A stretch of 37,844 nucleotides of DNA from Gemmatimonadota bacterium (GTDB lineage Bacteria; Gemmatimonadota; Gemmatimonadetes; Gemmatimonadales; GWC2-71-9). Position numbers and translations under genes: made by a program. Location of the stretch: contig JADFPO010000027.1 of the NCBI GenBank assembly GCA_022562295.1, positions 1 to 37,844 of the forward strand, in the 5' to 3' direction. A model generated the notes under the pieces. The model saw only the letters and a program-made list of their open reading frames with translations. It was not told the DNA's origin and did no database searches. Each line of letters starts with the position of its first letter. Position 1 is the stretch's first letter. This document shows, piece after piece, positions 7,524-15,972 of the stretch.

Positions 7524-9230
7524 ATGAAGACCGTCGGCTCCCAAATGGCCGCGCTACTGGCGAGGGACACCCAGCTGCGCCGGCAGCTCGCGCCGTTCGT
7601 GAAATACGTCGTCCTCCTCGTGACGGTCGTCCTGCTCTCCGGCTGGCTGTTCCACGTGATCATGGTGTGGGAAGGCCAGGACCACTCGTGGTTCACGGGG
7701 ATCTACTGGGCGCTCACCGTCATGAGCACTCTCGGCTTCGGTGACATCACCTTCGAGAGCGACCTGGGCCGCGCATTCACCACAGCCGTGCTACTGACCG
7801 GGATGGTGCTCCTCCTCATCATCCTCCCCTTCCTCTTTATCCGGGTTGTGTATGCCCCGTGGCTCGAGCAGCGGAGCCGCGGCCGCATCCGCGCGCTCCA
7901 GTCTGTCCCGCCCGAGGTCGAGGGTCACGTGCTGATCTGCGCCAACGATCCGATCGCGCTCGGGCTCATCCGACGGCTCGAGCTGGCGGGCGTGCCGGCT
8001 TACGTAATCGAGCCCGACGCCGACCGCGCGATGCGCATGCAGGATGCCGGCCTGCCGGTCCTCACCGGCGATATCGACGCCGTCGAGACCTACCGAGCCG
8101 CCGGCGCCGCGCGGGCTCGCCTCGTCCTGGCCAACGCATCGGACATTGTCAACTCCAACATCGTCCTCACCGTGCGGGAGTTGTCCGAATCGGTGCCGAT
8201 CGTCGCGCTGGCCGAAGTGGAAGACTCGATCGACGTGCTGGAGCTCAGCGGCGCCACGCACGTGCTGCCCCTCACGCACCAACTCGGCGAGCACCTCGCC
8301 AACCGGGTGAGCGCGGGGACGTCGCACGCCAACGTGATCGGCAAGTTCCATGACCTGCTGCTCGCCGAGTTCCCGGTGCACAACACGCCGTTCCAGGGCC
8401 TGACCATCCGCGACACACGGTTGCGCGAGTTGTCCGGGGCCACGATCGTCGGCGTGTGGGAGCGTGGGCGGTTCCACCCCGCCCGACCCGACCTCGAACT
8501 GTCCCCGCTCAGCGTGCCGGTCGCGATCGGCACGCCCGAGCAGATCGCGGAGCTGGACGAAGTGCTCGTGATATACGACGCCAATCCGAATCCGGTGCTC
8601 ATCGTCGGCGGCGGCAAGGTGGGGCGGGCAGCCGCTGCGGCCCTCAAGCGGCGGGAGATCCCCGTGCATATAGTGGAACGCAATCCGGAACTGGAGCCGC
8701 AAATCGCGAGCATTCCCGACCGGTTGTTTCTGGGCGACGCCGCCGACCGGCGCGTACTCGACGCAGCGGGGATCGCTGAGACACCGTGCGTCCTGCTCAC
8801 GACGCACGACGATGCGATGAACGTCTACCTGACCGTGTACTGCCGGCGGCTCAATCCCAACGCGCGTATCCTCACCCGGGTCACGCACGAGCGAAACGTC
8901 GAGGCCATCCAGCGCGCCGGCGCCGACTTCGTCTTGAGCTACGCGTCCTTGGGGGTGCAGACGGTGTTCTCGATCGTGCAGGGGCGCGAGCTCATAATGC
9001 TGGGTGAGGGCGTGGACCTCTTCTACGTGCCGCTCCCGCCGGCGCTCGCGGACAAGATGCTCGCCGAGGCAGAGATCGGCGCGCGCACCGGCCTGAACGT
9101 GATCGCTCTCCAGAAGGACGGGCAGATCGTCACGAATCTGCCACCAAACCAGCGGCTGACCGAGGGCTCTGCGCTCGTCGTCCTGGGCAGCGCGGAGCAG
9201 CGGGAGCGCTTCGACGCCGTCTACGGCTAG
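7524..9230 (+). CDS. Two-TM potassium channel with tandem RCK (TrkA_N/TrkA_C) domains
   Basis: This 568-residue inner-membrane protein has TM1 at about residues 26-48, a pore loop with filter TLGFGD (69-74) and TM2 at about 84-108. Two cytoplasmic RCK modules follow. RCK1 (about 135-350) starts HVLICANDPIALGL, where the Rossmann glycine motif is degenerate. RCK2 (about 357-568) starts VLIVGGGKVGRAA (358-370) with an intact GxGxxG, so nucleotide binding is likely there only. A TrkA_C-like end covers roughly 480-565. Single chains with two RCK domains form a gating ring as tetramers, as in BK, GsuK and related bacterial channels. Phe in the filter replaces the usual Tyr; GFGD is known in some functional K channels. 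It is convergent with a CLC gene that also has an RCK_C tail. Confidence 0.93.
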   Translation: MKTVGSQMAALLARDTQLRRQLAPFVKYVVLLVTVVLLSGWLFHVIMVWEGQDHSWFTGIYWALTVMSTLGFGDITFESDLGRAFTTAVLLTGMVLLLIILPFLFIRVVYAPWLEQRSRGRIRALQSVPPEVEGHVLICANDPIALGLIRRLELAGVPAYVIEPDADRAMRMQDAGLPVLTGDIDAVETYRAAGAARARLVLANASDIVNSNIVLTVRELSESVPIVALAEVEDSIDVLELSGATHVLPLTHQLGEHLANRVSAGTSHANVIGKFHDLLLAEFPVHNTPFQGLTIRDTRLRELSGATIVGVWERGRFHPARPDLELSPLSVPVAIGTPEQIAELDEVLVIYDANPNPVLIVGGGKVGRAAAAALKRREIPVHIVERNPELEPQIASIPDRLFLGDAADRRVLDAAGIAETPCVLLTTHDDAMNVYLTVYCRRLNPNARILTRVTHERNVEAIQRAGADFVLSYASLGVQTVFSIVQGRELIMLGEGVDLFYVPLPPALADKMLAEAEIGARTGLNVIALQKDGQIVTNLPPNQRLTEGSALVVLGSAEQRERFDAVYG

Positions 9231-9272
9231 CCCGTGGGGGACGGCGGGTCTGACGCGACGGGCTTGGCCCCA

Positions 9273-9469
9273 GAGCTGAAGGTGAGCCAGTCTGTCAGGG
9301 GTCAGCTTTCAGCGTCCGGCGTTCGAAGTCCGAACAACAGTCGAGGAACCGCGGATGACGCTGATTAGATGGAAAACAGCGGATCCCACCCCCACACCCC
9401 AACAAACAGTTTTTTTATCCGCGGTCTCCTGAAAACGGCGGGACCCAAAACCGCGGAGCTGAAGGTCAA
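9273..9469 (-). repeat. Intergenic repeat family, copy B (inverted relative to copy A)
   Basis: This is the reverse-orientation partner of 5526-5722. It is bounded by an 11-bp direct repeat, GAGCTGAAGGT at 9273-9283 and 9456-9466. It fills the gap between the convergent channel genes. It contains a run of seven T and the motif CGCGGATGACGCTGATTAG, similar to short intergenic repeats found in many environmental bacterial genomes. Confidence 0.8.
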
Positions 9470-9486
9470 TGTGGCAGCTGCCGGAC

Positions 9487-11541
9487 TCACCTCCCCGGTC
9501 GAGGCGTCCCCGTCTTCAAATGGCGAAGTTTCTCCGGTGGCCCCATGACCAGCATCACATCCTCTGGCTGAAACACGTAATCCGCCCCTGGCGCAGCGTC
9601 GAGCTGCTCCCCACCATCACTACTGGATTGCTTGATCATCAGAATGCTCACCCCGAACGCCTGCCGCACGTTGAGTTCCCGAATCGTTCTCCGGACGAAA
9701 TTCTCAGGCACCGGGATCTCGGCTATCACGTGGTCTTTGACGGCGGGAACCGACGTAACTCCGTCCTTGCGATCCAACGCACTGGCCATGCTCTGCGCCA
9801 TCTCGCGCTTGAAGATCTCGGTGTTGTAGCGCTGGATAACGTCGCCCGGCCAAATCACGCCGGCCAATCTCCCGTTTTCGACTACGGGAACCTCACCACG
9901 GTACGCCCCGAGCAACTTCATGACGTCGGCCAGTGAGTCGTCAGGTGATACCGTCGGGAATTCCCCCTCGATCATGACGTCCTGTGCGATCACCAGCGAT
10001 GCCAGGGACGAAGCGTCTCCCATGACCGGACGAATCTCGTCCGTCGTGATGATTCCCAGCAGCTTCCTTGTCTCATCGACGACGAACAGCGTGCTTCCCG
10101 GATGATCGATAAACTTGGAAATCAATGATAGCAGGCTATCCCCCGGAGATGCGGTTACCGCGTCCGAGCGCATCTGCTCTCGTGCTACGACGGATTGAAG
10201 CACATTGACGTCTTTACCCTTGTGGATGTCGATACCGCGGCGCAAGAGCTTCAGCGTGTAGATCGACGCATTGTTCAGCCGAGTGGCCAACAGGGTCGCG
10301 ATGATGCAGCTGATCATCAGTGGCAAGATGATCTTGTAGTCGTTCGTCAGCTCGAAGATGATCAGAATCGCCGTGATCGGCGCGTGGGTAGCTGCGGCGA
10401 CCACCGCACCCATTCCCACGAGGGCGTAGGCCCCGGGGCTAGCAGTGCTCAGCGGCCAGATGGAGTGCACCACCGTACCTACGCCACCTCCCAACATCGC
10501 GCCGATGAACAGAGAGGGCGCAAAGATCCCGCCGGAGCCTCCCGAGCCGATCGTAATCGACACTGCAATGATCTTGACCACGACGAGCACCAACATGAAG
10601 CTCCACAGCATCGTTCCGTTCAAAGCTTCGTTGATCGCTTCGTAGCCGACTCCGTAGATATGTGGCGTCCAGATACCAATTACCCCGATGAGCGCGCCGC
10701 CAAGCATCGCTTTGACGGGCACCGACAAACGGATTTTGTCGAACAGATCTTCGAATCCGTATAGCGTTCGTACGAAGCCCAAGGCTACGAGTCCCGCGAG
10801 GATGCCCAAGGTCGCATATGCAAACAGTTCGCTGGGGTGGACCAGAGCGTAGCCGGGTACCTGAAACGCGGGGAAGTCGCCAAGGAAGTGCTGGCTCACC
10901 ACCGTCGCGGCGACTGACGAGATCACGATGGGAGAGAATTGGGCAACGCCGAAGTCGCCCAAGATGATCTCCACGGCAAACAATGCCCCGGCGATCGGAG
11001 CATTGAAGGTCGCCGCGATCCCGGCGGCCGCTCCACAGCCGACAAGTGTCCTCAGGCGCGGCCCATCGATCTTGAGCCACTGGCCGATCGTGGAACCCAA
11101 AGCCGATCCTATTTGGACGATCGGCCCCTCGCGACCAACCGATCCGCCGGAGGCAATGCAAATTCCCGAAGCCAACATCTTGGCAAACACTACCCGCGGC
11201 CTGATGCGCCCACCCCTCAGCGCCACGGCTTCCATGACTTCCGGAACGCCGTGCCCTCTGGCTTCGCGCGCATACCGATACGTGATGAAACCAACGATCA
11301 GGCCGCCCGTGGCGGGCACCAAGACTTTCCACCACGCCGGCAGTGCAGAGATGTATTCCAGCGTGGGCTGGCCCTGGCGCCACGCGACCTGGTTCAGAAA
11401 GCGGATAAGCAGCCGAAACCCCACCGCGCACAACCCACCGAGGAGCCCAATCGCCACCGATACGAGCACCATGTAGATCTGTTCGGTTTGCCGCAGACGG
11501 TCGTGCAGGTTCCGCAGGTACTTGAGTGTCGCCGCGATCAT
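9487..11541 (-). CDS. CLC-family chloride channel/transporter with CBS pair and RCK_C domain
   Basis: This 684-residue membrane protein has the CLC selectivity signatures GHGVPE (96-101), GREGP (136-140, with the external gating Glu138) and GIFAP (about 343-347). The central Tyr of the anion site aligns with Tyr in NASIYTLKLL. Where E. coli ClC has the internal proton glutamate Glu203 (FIIEE), this protein has FAVEII, so that position is Ile192. The cytoplasmic part carries two CBS motifs (about 455-580) and then a TrkA_C/RCK_C-like domain (about 610-680, with FGVSILMI and EDVMLVMGP). Dimeric CLC proteins move chloride, alone or with proton exchange; loss of Glu203 is seen in channels and in some exchangers. 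It is convergent with the RCK potassium channel, which suggests paired K+ and Cl- handling. Confidence 0.93.
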   Translation of the reverse strand: MIAATLKYLRNLHDRLRQTEQIYMVLVSVAIGLLGGLCAVGFRLLIRFLNQVAWRQGQPTLEYISALPAWWKVLVPATGGLIVGFITYRYAREARGHGVPEVMEAVALRGGRIRPRVVFAKMLASGICIASGGSVGREGPIVQIGSALGSTIGQWLKIDGPRLRTLVGCGAAAGIAATFNAPIAGALFAVEIILGDFGVAQFSPIVISSVAATVVSQHFLGDFPAFQVPGYALVHPSELFAYATLGILAGLVALGFVRTLYGFEDLFDKIRLSVPVKAMLGGALIGVIGIWTPHIYGVGYEAINEALNGTMLWSFMLVLVVVKIIAVSITIGSGGSGGIFAPSLFIGAMLGGGVGTVVHSIWPLSTASPGAYALVGMGAVVAAATHAPITAILIIFELTNDYKIILPLMISCIIATLLATRLNNASIYTLKLLRRGIDIHKGKDVNVLQSVVAREQMRSDAVTASPGDSLLSLISKFIDHPGSTLFVVDETRKLLGIITTDEIRPVMGDASSLASLVIAQDVMIEGEFPTVSPDDSLADVMKLLGAYRGEVPVVENGRLAGVIWPGDVIQRYNTEIFKREMAQSMASALDRKDGVTSVPAVKDHVIAEIPVPENFVRRTIRELNVRQAFGVSILMIKQSSSDGGEQLDAAPGADYVFQPEDVMLVMGPPEKLRHLKTGTPRPGR

Positions 11542-11660
11542 GATGCGAAGCGTACTGCCCTCCTATGACCGCGGTGTGTTGGACTGGAGACGGGATAGGT
11601 TGAGGAAGGACACGGGTAAGGCGAAAGGCAACTCGCTACGACTATCGAGGCCACGTCACG

Positions 11661-12665
11661 TCACCGGAATTCGACGACGATTTTTCCAAAACTGGCATTG
11701 GACTCCATGTACGCGTGGGCGTCTCGGATCTCGTCGAACGCGAACACGCGGTCCAGCACGACCCGAAGCCGTTTTTCCAAGAACAACGGAAGCACCGCCT
11801 CTCGGAACGACCGTGTCAGGTCCGTTTTCTCAGCTTGCGAACGCGATCGGAGAACCGTGCCCTCGATGCGAAGTCTCTTTTGTAGCACCACGCCGAGGTC
11901 GACGTCGGCTCGGCGACCCGCCGTGAGCCCCACCACTATCACGCGACCTCTGGAGGCCATCGCCTCGAGAGTCGAGGCAAACATCGGCCCGCCCACCAGG
12001 TCTATCGCAGCGTTAGCGCCGTGCTCCGTTATTCGATGCACCGCGGGAGCCAACTCGTCGGCGGTAGTATCAATCCCCGCTTCCATGCCGAGAGCGGCGG
12101 CTCGTTCGAGCTTTGAGGGCGTCCGGCTCGTTCCTAGGCATCTAGCTCCCCGCGCCACAACGAGTTGCACCGCGGCCGTCCCAACCCCACTCCCAATGGC
12201 ATGTACCAACACCCATTCGCCTCCGGTGACGTGGAGCCGCTCCAAGGCATCGTACGCCGTGATGAATACCTCCGGAATTGTCGCCGCCTGAACGAACGGC
12301 AAGTCTTCAGGAATCGGTATCGCATGCGTTGCCGCGGTCACTAAGTACTCCGCATAGGACCCACCCGCCACGACTCCCATCACCCGATCCCCCACGGTCA
12401 ATCCTTCGACTTCGTCGCCGACCGCGTCGATCTCACCGGCGAATTCCAATCCCGGGATATCCTTCTCGGCGTCGATACGACGGCGGCGCTTAAAGTCGTG
12501 ACCTGGGGTTGGATACAATCCCCGCCGATGCAGCACTTCCGCCCGGTTTATGCCGAATGCCCGGATCCGGACGCGTATCTGGTCGGCCCCCATCGCGGGG
12601 ACCTCAGTGTCGATCGTCTCGAGGACCTCTGGCCCACCCCACTCCGGGATGATTACGGCGCGCAT
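11661..12665 (-). CDS. Zinc-independent MDR-family oxidoreductase (quinone oxidoreductase-like)
   Basis: This 334-residue cytosolic enzyme belongs to the medium-chain dehydrogenase/reductase superfamily and is probably an NADPH:quinone reductase or related enoyl reductase. It has an N-terminal GroES-like domain (GFGINRAEVLHRRGLYP-like segment around 38-55, PGLEFAGEIDAVGDEV, GDRVMGVV) and a Rossmann domain with HAIGSGVGTAAVQL. The structural and catalytic zinc cysteines of alcohol dehydrogenases are absent. The frame is open far upstream to 13580, but homology begins at MRAVIIPEWGG and the upstream extension lies opposite the zinc-finger gene, so ATG at 12665 is chosen. It is divergent from that gene, with 129 bases between starts that include a run of eight G (12756-12763). 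Substrate unknown. Confidence 0.9.
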   Translation of the reverse strand: MRAVIIPEWGGPEVLETIDTEVPAMGADQIRVRIRAFGINRAEVLHRRGLYPTPGHDFKRRRRIDAEKDIPGLEFAGEIDAVGDEVEGLTVGDRVMGVVAGGSYAEYLVTAATHAIPIPEDLPFVQAATIPEVFITAYDALERLHVTGGEWVLVHAIGSGVGTAAVQLVVARGARCLGTSRTPSKLERAAALGMEAGIDTTADELAPAVHRITEHGANAAIDLVGGPMFASTLEAMASRGRVIVVGLTAGRRADVDLGVVLQKRLRIEGTVLRSRSQAEKTDLTRSFREAVLPLFLEKRLRVVLDRVFAFDEIRDAHAYMESNASFGKIVVEFR

Positions 12666-12794
12666 GGTACAACCGGACTGGCGCTGGTCGAAATTCTCCT
12701 GTGTGGCACCGTCAATGCTCCTGAGACTGGCCGATGACGCCGGGTGGCGGCGGGAGGGGGGGGTGACCGCCCCGTGCAGCGTCAGTATCATAGC

Positions 12795-13823
12795 ATGATG
12801 TACGCCACCTGTCTCTTTTGCACGAACGGTCTGGGAACAAATGACATTATCGAGGTTTTCCCGATCGGGGAGCGTGTGGCGTTTGACGCTGCCAAGGGAA
12901 GGCTCTGGGTCGTGTGCCGCCGCTGCGAGCGGTGGAATCTCACACCCTTGGAGGAGCGGTGGGAGGCGGTTGAAGAATGCGAGCGTCGCTTCCGCGACGC
13001 GCGGAAGCGGATCACCACGGAAAACATCGGATTGGCCCGCCTCGCCGACGGTCTCGACCTGATTCGCATCGGCCATCCGCTCAGACGGGAGTTCGCCGCC
13101 TGGCGCTACGGCGATCAGTTTGGGCGCCGGCGAAGGCGGGTAATCATGCTCGGCACAGCCGGTGCCGTCGCTGCCGGCACCGCGGTGGTGGGCGGAGCGG
13201 CCTTGGCGGGCCTGTCCCTCGGAGGATACTGGACGTTCGTGTTCGCCGTGCGAATCCGAAAGGCCGTGAAGGATCGTCGTCTCATTGCGCGCATTCCCAC
13301 CAACGAAGGAGAGATGCTGACGGTGCTGGGACGGCACGTTCGTGAGTCTCGAATTTCCACCGACGTCGGCGGGGAAGAGGGATGGAAACTCGAGCTGACC
13401 CACACGGGCGGCAGCTACGCTCTGCGCGGGCGGCACGCTCTCCACGCAACGAGCTTGATCATGCCGAAGGTCAATGGAACGGGTGGATCGCGGCAGCTGG
13501 TCGAGCGGGCGATGGAACGACTCGAGGCGTTCGACCATCCCGAGCAATACATGCGTTCCGCCGCGGCGTTCAGCTCGCATGCCTCCCGAGCTGGAGATTC
13601 TCTCTCCAAGCTACCGGTCGATGTGCGATTGGCGATGGAGATGGCGGCGAACGAGGAGAGCGAACGGTTCGCCCTCGAGGGTGAGATGGCGCTGCTCGAA
13701 ATGGCATGGGAGGAGGCCGAAGAAATCGCCGCGATCGCGGACAACCTGACACTGCCGCACGACGTCGAGCGGCAGCTCGAGGAACTCCATCGCGCACGCA
13801 ATCGTGACAACTCCCAGCCTTGA
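12795..13823 (+). CDS. Zinc-finger membrane protein of unknown function
   Basis: This 342-residue protein has an N-terminal CLFC (Cys6 and Cys9) and CRRC (Cys41 and Cys44), a spacing that fits a zinc ribbon. An arginine-rich helix (about 60-125) precedes one or two hydrophobic segments at about 126-158, rich in Ala and Gly. The C-terminal half (about 175-342) is soluble and charged, ending in two acidic helical stretches. ATG codons at 12795 and 12798 are both possible; the frame is open back to 12744 but that part comes from a G-rich tract. Ser/Thr kinase 1 follows 183 bases downstream on the same strand, so the two may be functionally linked. No known family was recognised with certainty. 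Confidence 0.7.
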   Translation: MMYATCLFCTNGLGTNDIIEVFPIGERVAFDAAKGRLWVVCRRCERWNLTPLEERWEAVEECERRFRDARKRITTENIGLARLADGLDLIRIGHPLRREFAAWRYGDQFGRRRRRVIMLGTAGAVAAGTAVVGGAALAGLSLGGYWTFVFAVRIRKAVKDRRLIARIPTNEGEMLTVLGRHVRESRISTDVGGEEGWKLELTHTGGSYALRGRHALHATSLIMPKVNGTGGSRQLVERAMERLEAFDHPEQYMRSAAAFSSHASRAGDSLSKLPVDVRLAMEMAANEESERFALEGEMALLEMAWEEAEEIAAIADNLTLPHDVERQLEELHRARNRDNSQP

Positions 13824-14006
13824 CCCGGTTGCGCCCACCGTTACAAATCCGCATCGTCCCATGTCTGCAAACTGCGGTCAGTGGAATGCCAAGCTCCCAT
13901 GCGACCCCGAGATCCCCTAAAGAATACGACACCGGTGAGGCTAGTGCGCCGGTGCACGCCGCCACCTCTGGCTCAACCGTGACCATGACGCATCGGCGCT
14001 AGACGC

Positions 14007-15956
14007 ATGGATCCAGCCCCCGCCCCCGCCCCCGCCCCCTCAGGCGAATTCCTCGACTTTCAGATAGCGGTAGCCGGCCGCTATTCCCTCGAACGCGAAC
14101 TCGGTCGCGGAGGAATGGGAATCGTGTTCCTGGCCCGCGACGTAGCCCTGGACCGGCCGGTTGCGATCAAGCTGCTGCCGCCCGAGATGGCGCGACAGCC
14201 CGCCCTGCGCGACCGGTTTCTCCGTGAGGCGCGAACCGCCGCGAAGCTCTCCCATCCCAACGTGATTCCCATTTTCGCAGTCGAGGACCTAGGCGAGCAC
14301 GTGTTCTTCGTGATGGCGTATGTCGAAGGACTCACCCTGGGCCAGCGGGTGAGCCGAAACGGCCCGCTGCCTCCGGCCGAGGCGATGCGCATCCTGCGCG
14401 AGGTTGCATGGGCCCTCGCGTACGCTCACGCCCAGGGAGTCGTTCATCGGGATGTGAAGCCCGACAACATATTGCTGGAAGACGGAAGTGGGCGCGCGCT
14501 GGTAACGGACTTCGGAATCGCCCAGGTATCCGAGGCCGATTCCGGACTCGAGTCCGAGGTCCTTGGCACACCTCAGTTCATGAGTCCCGAACAAGCCGCC
14601 GGCGAACCGGTGGACGGAAGGAGCGACCTCTATTCGCTCGGCGTCACGGCGTTTTACATATTGGCCGGTAAGCCCCTTTTCGATGCCCCGTCATCTTCGG
14701 AAATCCTGGCACACCACATCGGTACACCGGCACCAAGCCTCATATCCGTCGCTCCGGGTGTGCCGACAAGGCTCGCCGCGATCGTCGAGCAATGCCTGGC
14801 AAAGGATCCGGACGACCGGATGCAACGTGGTGAGCTCATGGCGGAAGCTCTCGCGGGTGCCCTGGAGGTTCGCAAGCAAACACCAGTGGCGGTGCGCCTG
14901 TTCGTGAAAGAGGCACGCGAGCGGCAGGAACGAGGCCACCACTTTCTCTATCCCGTGTTGGCCTCAACCGCGATACCGCTCTTCTTGACCGGCGATGCCA
15001 CCCTACAGGTAGTTGGTACCGGCATCGTCGCGCTCTCTTTGAGCGCTCCACTGCTCTCGGTCGTCCGGCGGTTGAGACGGGTGATCAAGGCGGGATACGG
15101 CCAAGACGACATCACGCAATCGTTTCAAGACGACTTGGTCGCCCGCCACGAAGAACTTCGATTCGTGTACGGCGAAGGCTACGAACGGACCCATCGGATC
15201 ATGCGGAATGTCGCTTATGGAGCCGTGGGAACCTTCGTGCTCGGCTTCATGATGATGCCGGTTTACGCGTCTCCCGGACTCATGGCCACAACCATCGGCG
15301 CGGCTCTGGTAGCAACGATTACGGCGTGGCACTCCGACAGACGCTCCGACAAACAGGCGAGGGGGCGGGTGAAGTTTTGGCGCGGGCGAGTGGGAAGGTG
15401 GTTGTTCTCGCTTGCCGGCGTCGGGCTCGAAGCCAGCGATCTCCCGACCAGCCTCACCAACCGGCCCACCGAGATCGCCATCGGAATGGCCGTCTCGAGC
15501 CTTTTCAGGTCACTTCCCAAGGCCACGCGCGATAGTATGGATGACCTTCCTGACGTAGTGGCGCATCTCGGAGCGGACGCGCACCGCTTGAGAAGCCAGG
15601 TAGACGAGTTCGACGCGCTCCTGGCCGTGGCGGAGGAAGGCGGGACCAGCCGGTCGCTTGCCGCCGGAGACCCCCTCGCAGAACAAAGACATCGCGCCGC
15701 CGAGCGCATCCGGGAAGCCAGGGACGAGGCCCAGAAGCGTTTTTCCCAGACGGTGGCGGCCCTGGAAACGCTCAGGATCGATCTGCTGCGCATGCGGGCC
15801 GGAACCGTCAATTTAGCGAGCGTCACCGCGAACCTCGGAACCGCACGTCAACTCGGTGCTCAGATCGACCGGTTGCTCAAGGCGCACCGTGAAATCGAGG
15901 ATGATCTGAAGCCGACTCTCACCGGCGAGCACGCTCGTGTCCAACGGGAAACGTGA
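14007..15956 (+). CDS. Membrane-bound Ser/Thr protein kinase (Hanks type), kinase 1
   Basis: This 649-residue protein has a complete eukaryotic-type kinase domain at about 25-285: glycine loop GRGGMG (33-38), Lys55, alpha-C Glu74, HRDVKPDN (147-154, catalytic Asp149), DFG (168-170) and GTPQFMSPEQ. It is therefore likely active. Residues 310-440 carry about four hydrophobic segments in two pairs, and the C-terminal part (about 500-649) is a soluble, partly coiled-coil domain with no PASTA or other extracellular sensor. The sensing part may therefore be cytosolic. The N-terminus after Met-Asp is a Pro-Ala run encoded by four GCCCCC hexamers, so a one-base slip there would abolish translation. 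No alternative start lies before the glycine loop. It follows the zinc-finger membrane protein gene. Confidence 0.93.
   Translation: MDPAPAPAPAPSGEFLDFQIAVAGRYSLERELGRGGMGIVFLARDVALDRPVAIKLLPPEMARQPALRDRFLREARTAAKLSHPNVIPIFAVEDLGEHVFFVMAYVEGLTLGQRVSRNGPLPPAEAMRILREVAWALAYAHAQGVVHRDVKPDNILLEDGSGRALVTDFGIAQVSEADSGLESEVLGTPQFMSPEQAAGEPVDGRSDLYSLGVTAFYILAGKPLFDAPSSSEILAHHIGTPAPSLISVAPGVPTRLAAIVEQCLAKDPDDRMQRGELMAEALAGALEVRKQTPVAVRLFVKEARERQERGHHFLYPVLASTAIPLFLTGDATLQVVGTGIVALSLSAPLLSVVRRLRRVIKAGYGQDDITQSFQDDLVARHEELRFVYGEGYERTHRIMRNVAYGAVGTFVLGFMMMPVYASPGLMATTIGAALVATITAWHSDRRSDKQARGRVKFWRGRVGRWLFSLAGVGLEASDLPTSLTNRPTEIAIGMAVSSLFRSLPKATRDSMDDLPDVVAHLGADAHRLRSQVDEFDALLAVAEEGGTSRSLAAGDPLAEQRHRAAERIREARDEAQKRFSQTVAALETLRIDLLRMRAGTVNLASVTANLGTARQLGAQIDRLLKAHREIEDDLKPTLTGEHARVQRET
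14016..14039 (+). repeat. GCCCCC hexamer x4 at the start of kinase 1
   Basis: Four perfect GCCCCC units (GGGGGC on the other strand) start nine bases after the first base of the ATG and encode the Pro-Ala N-terminus. It is one of four such loci in the window and a possible G-quadruplex on the minus strand. Confidence 0.9.
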
Positions 15957-15972
15957 GCGGGCAGGTGGCAAC

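Noticed and set aside
12666-13580. A long upstream extension of the quinone oxidoreductase-like frame
   Set aside because: Homology starts at the ATG at 12665 and the upstream part lies opposite the zinc-finger membrane gene; it is an open frame by GC bias.
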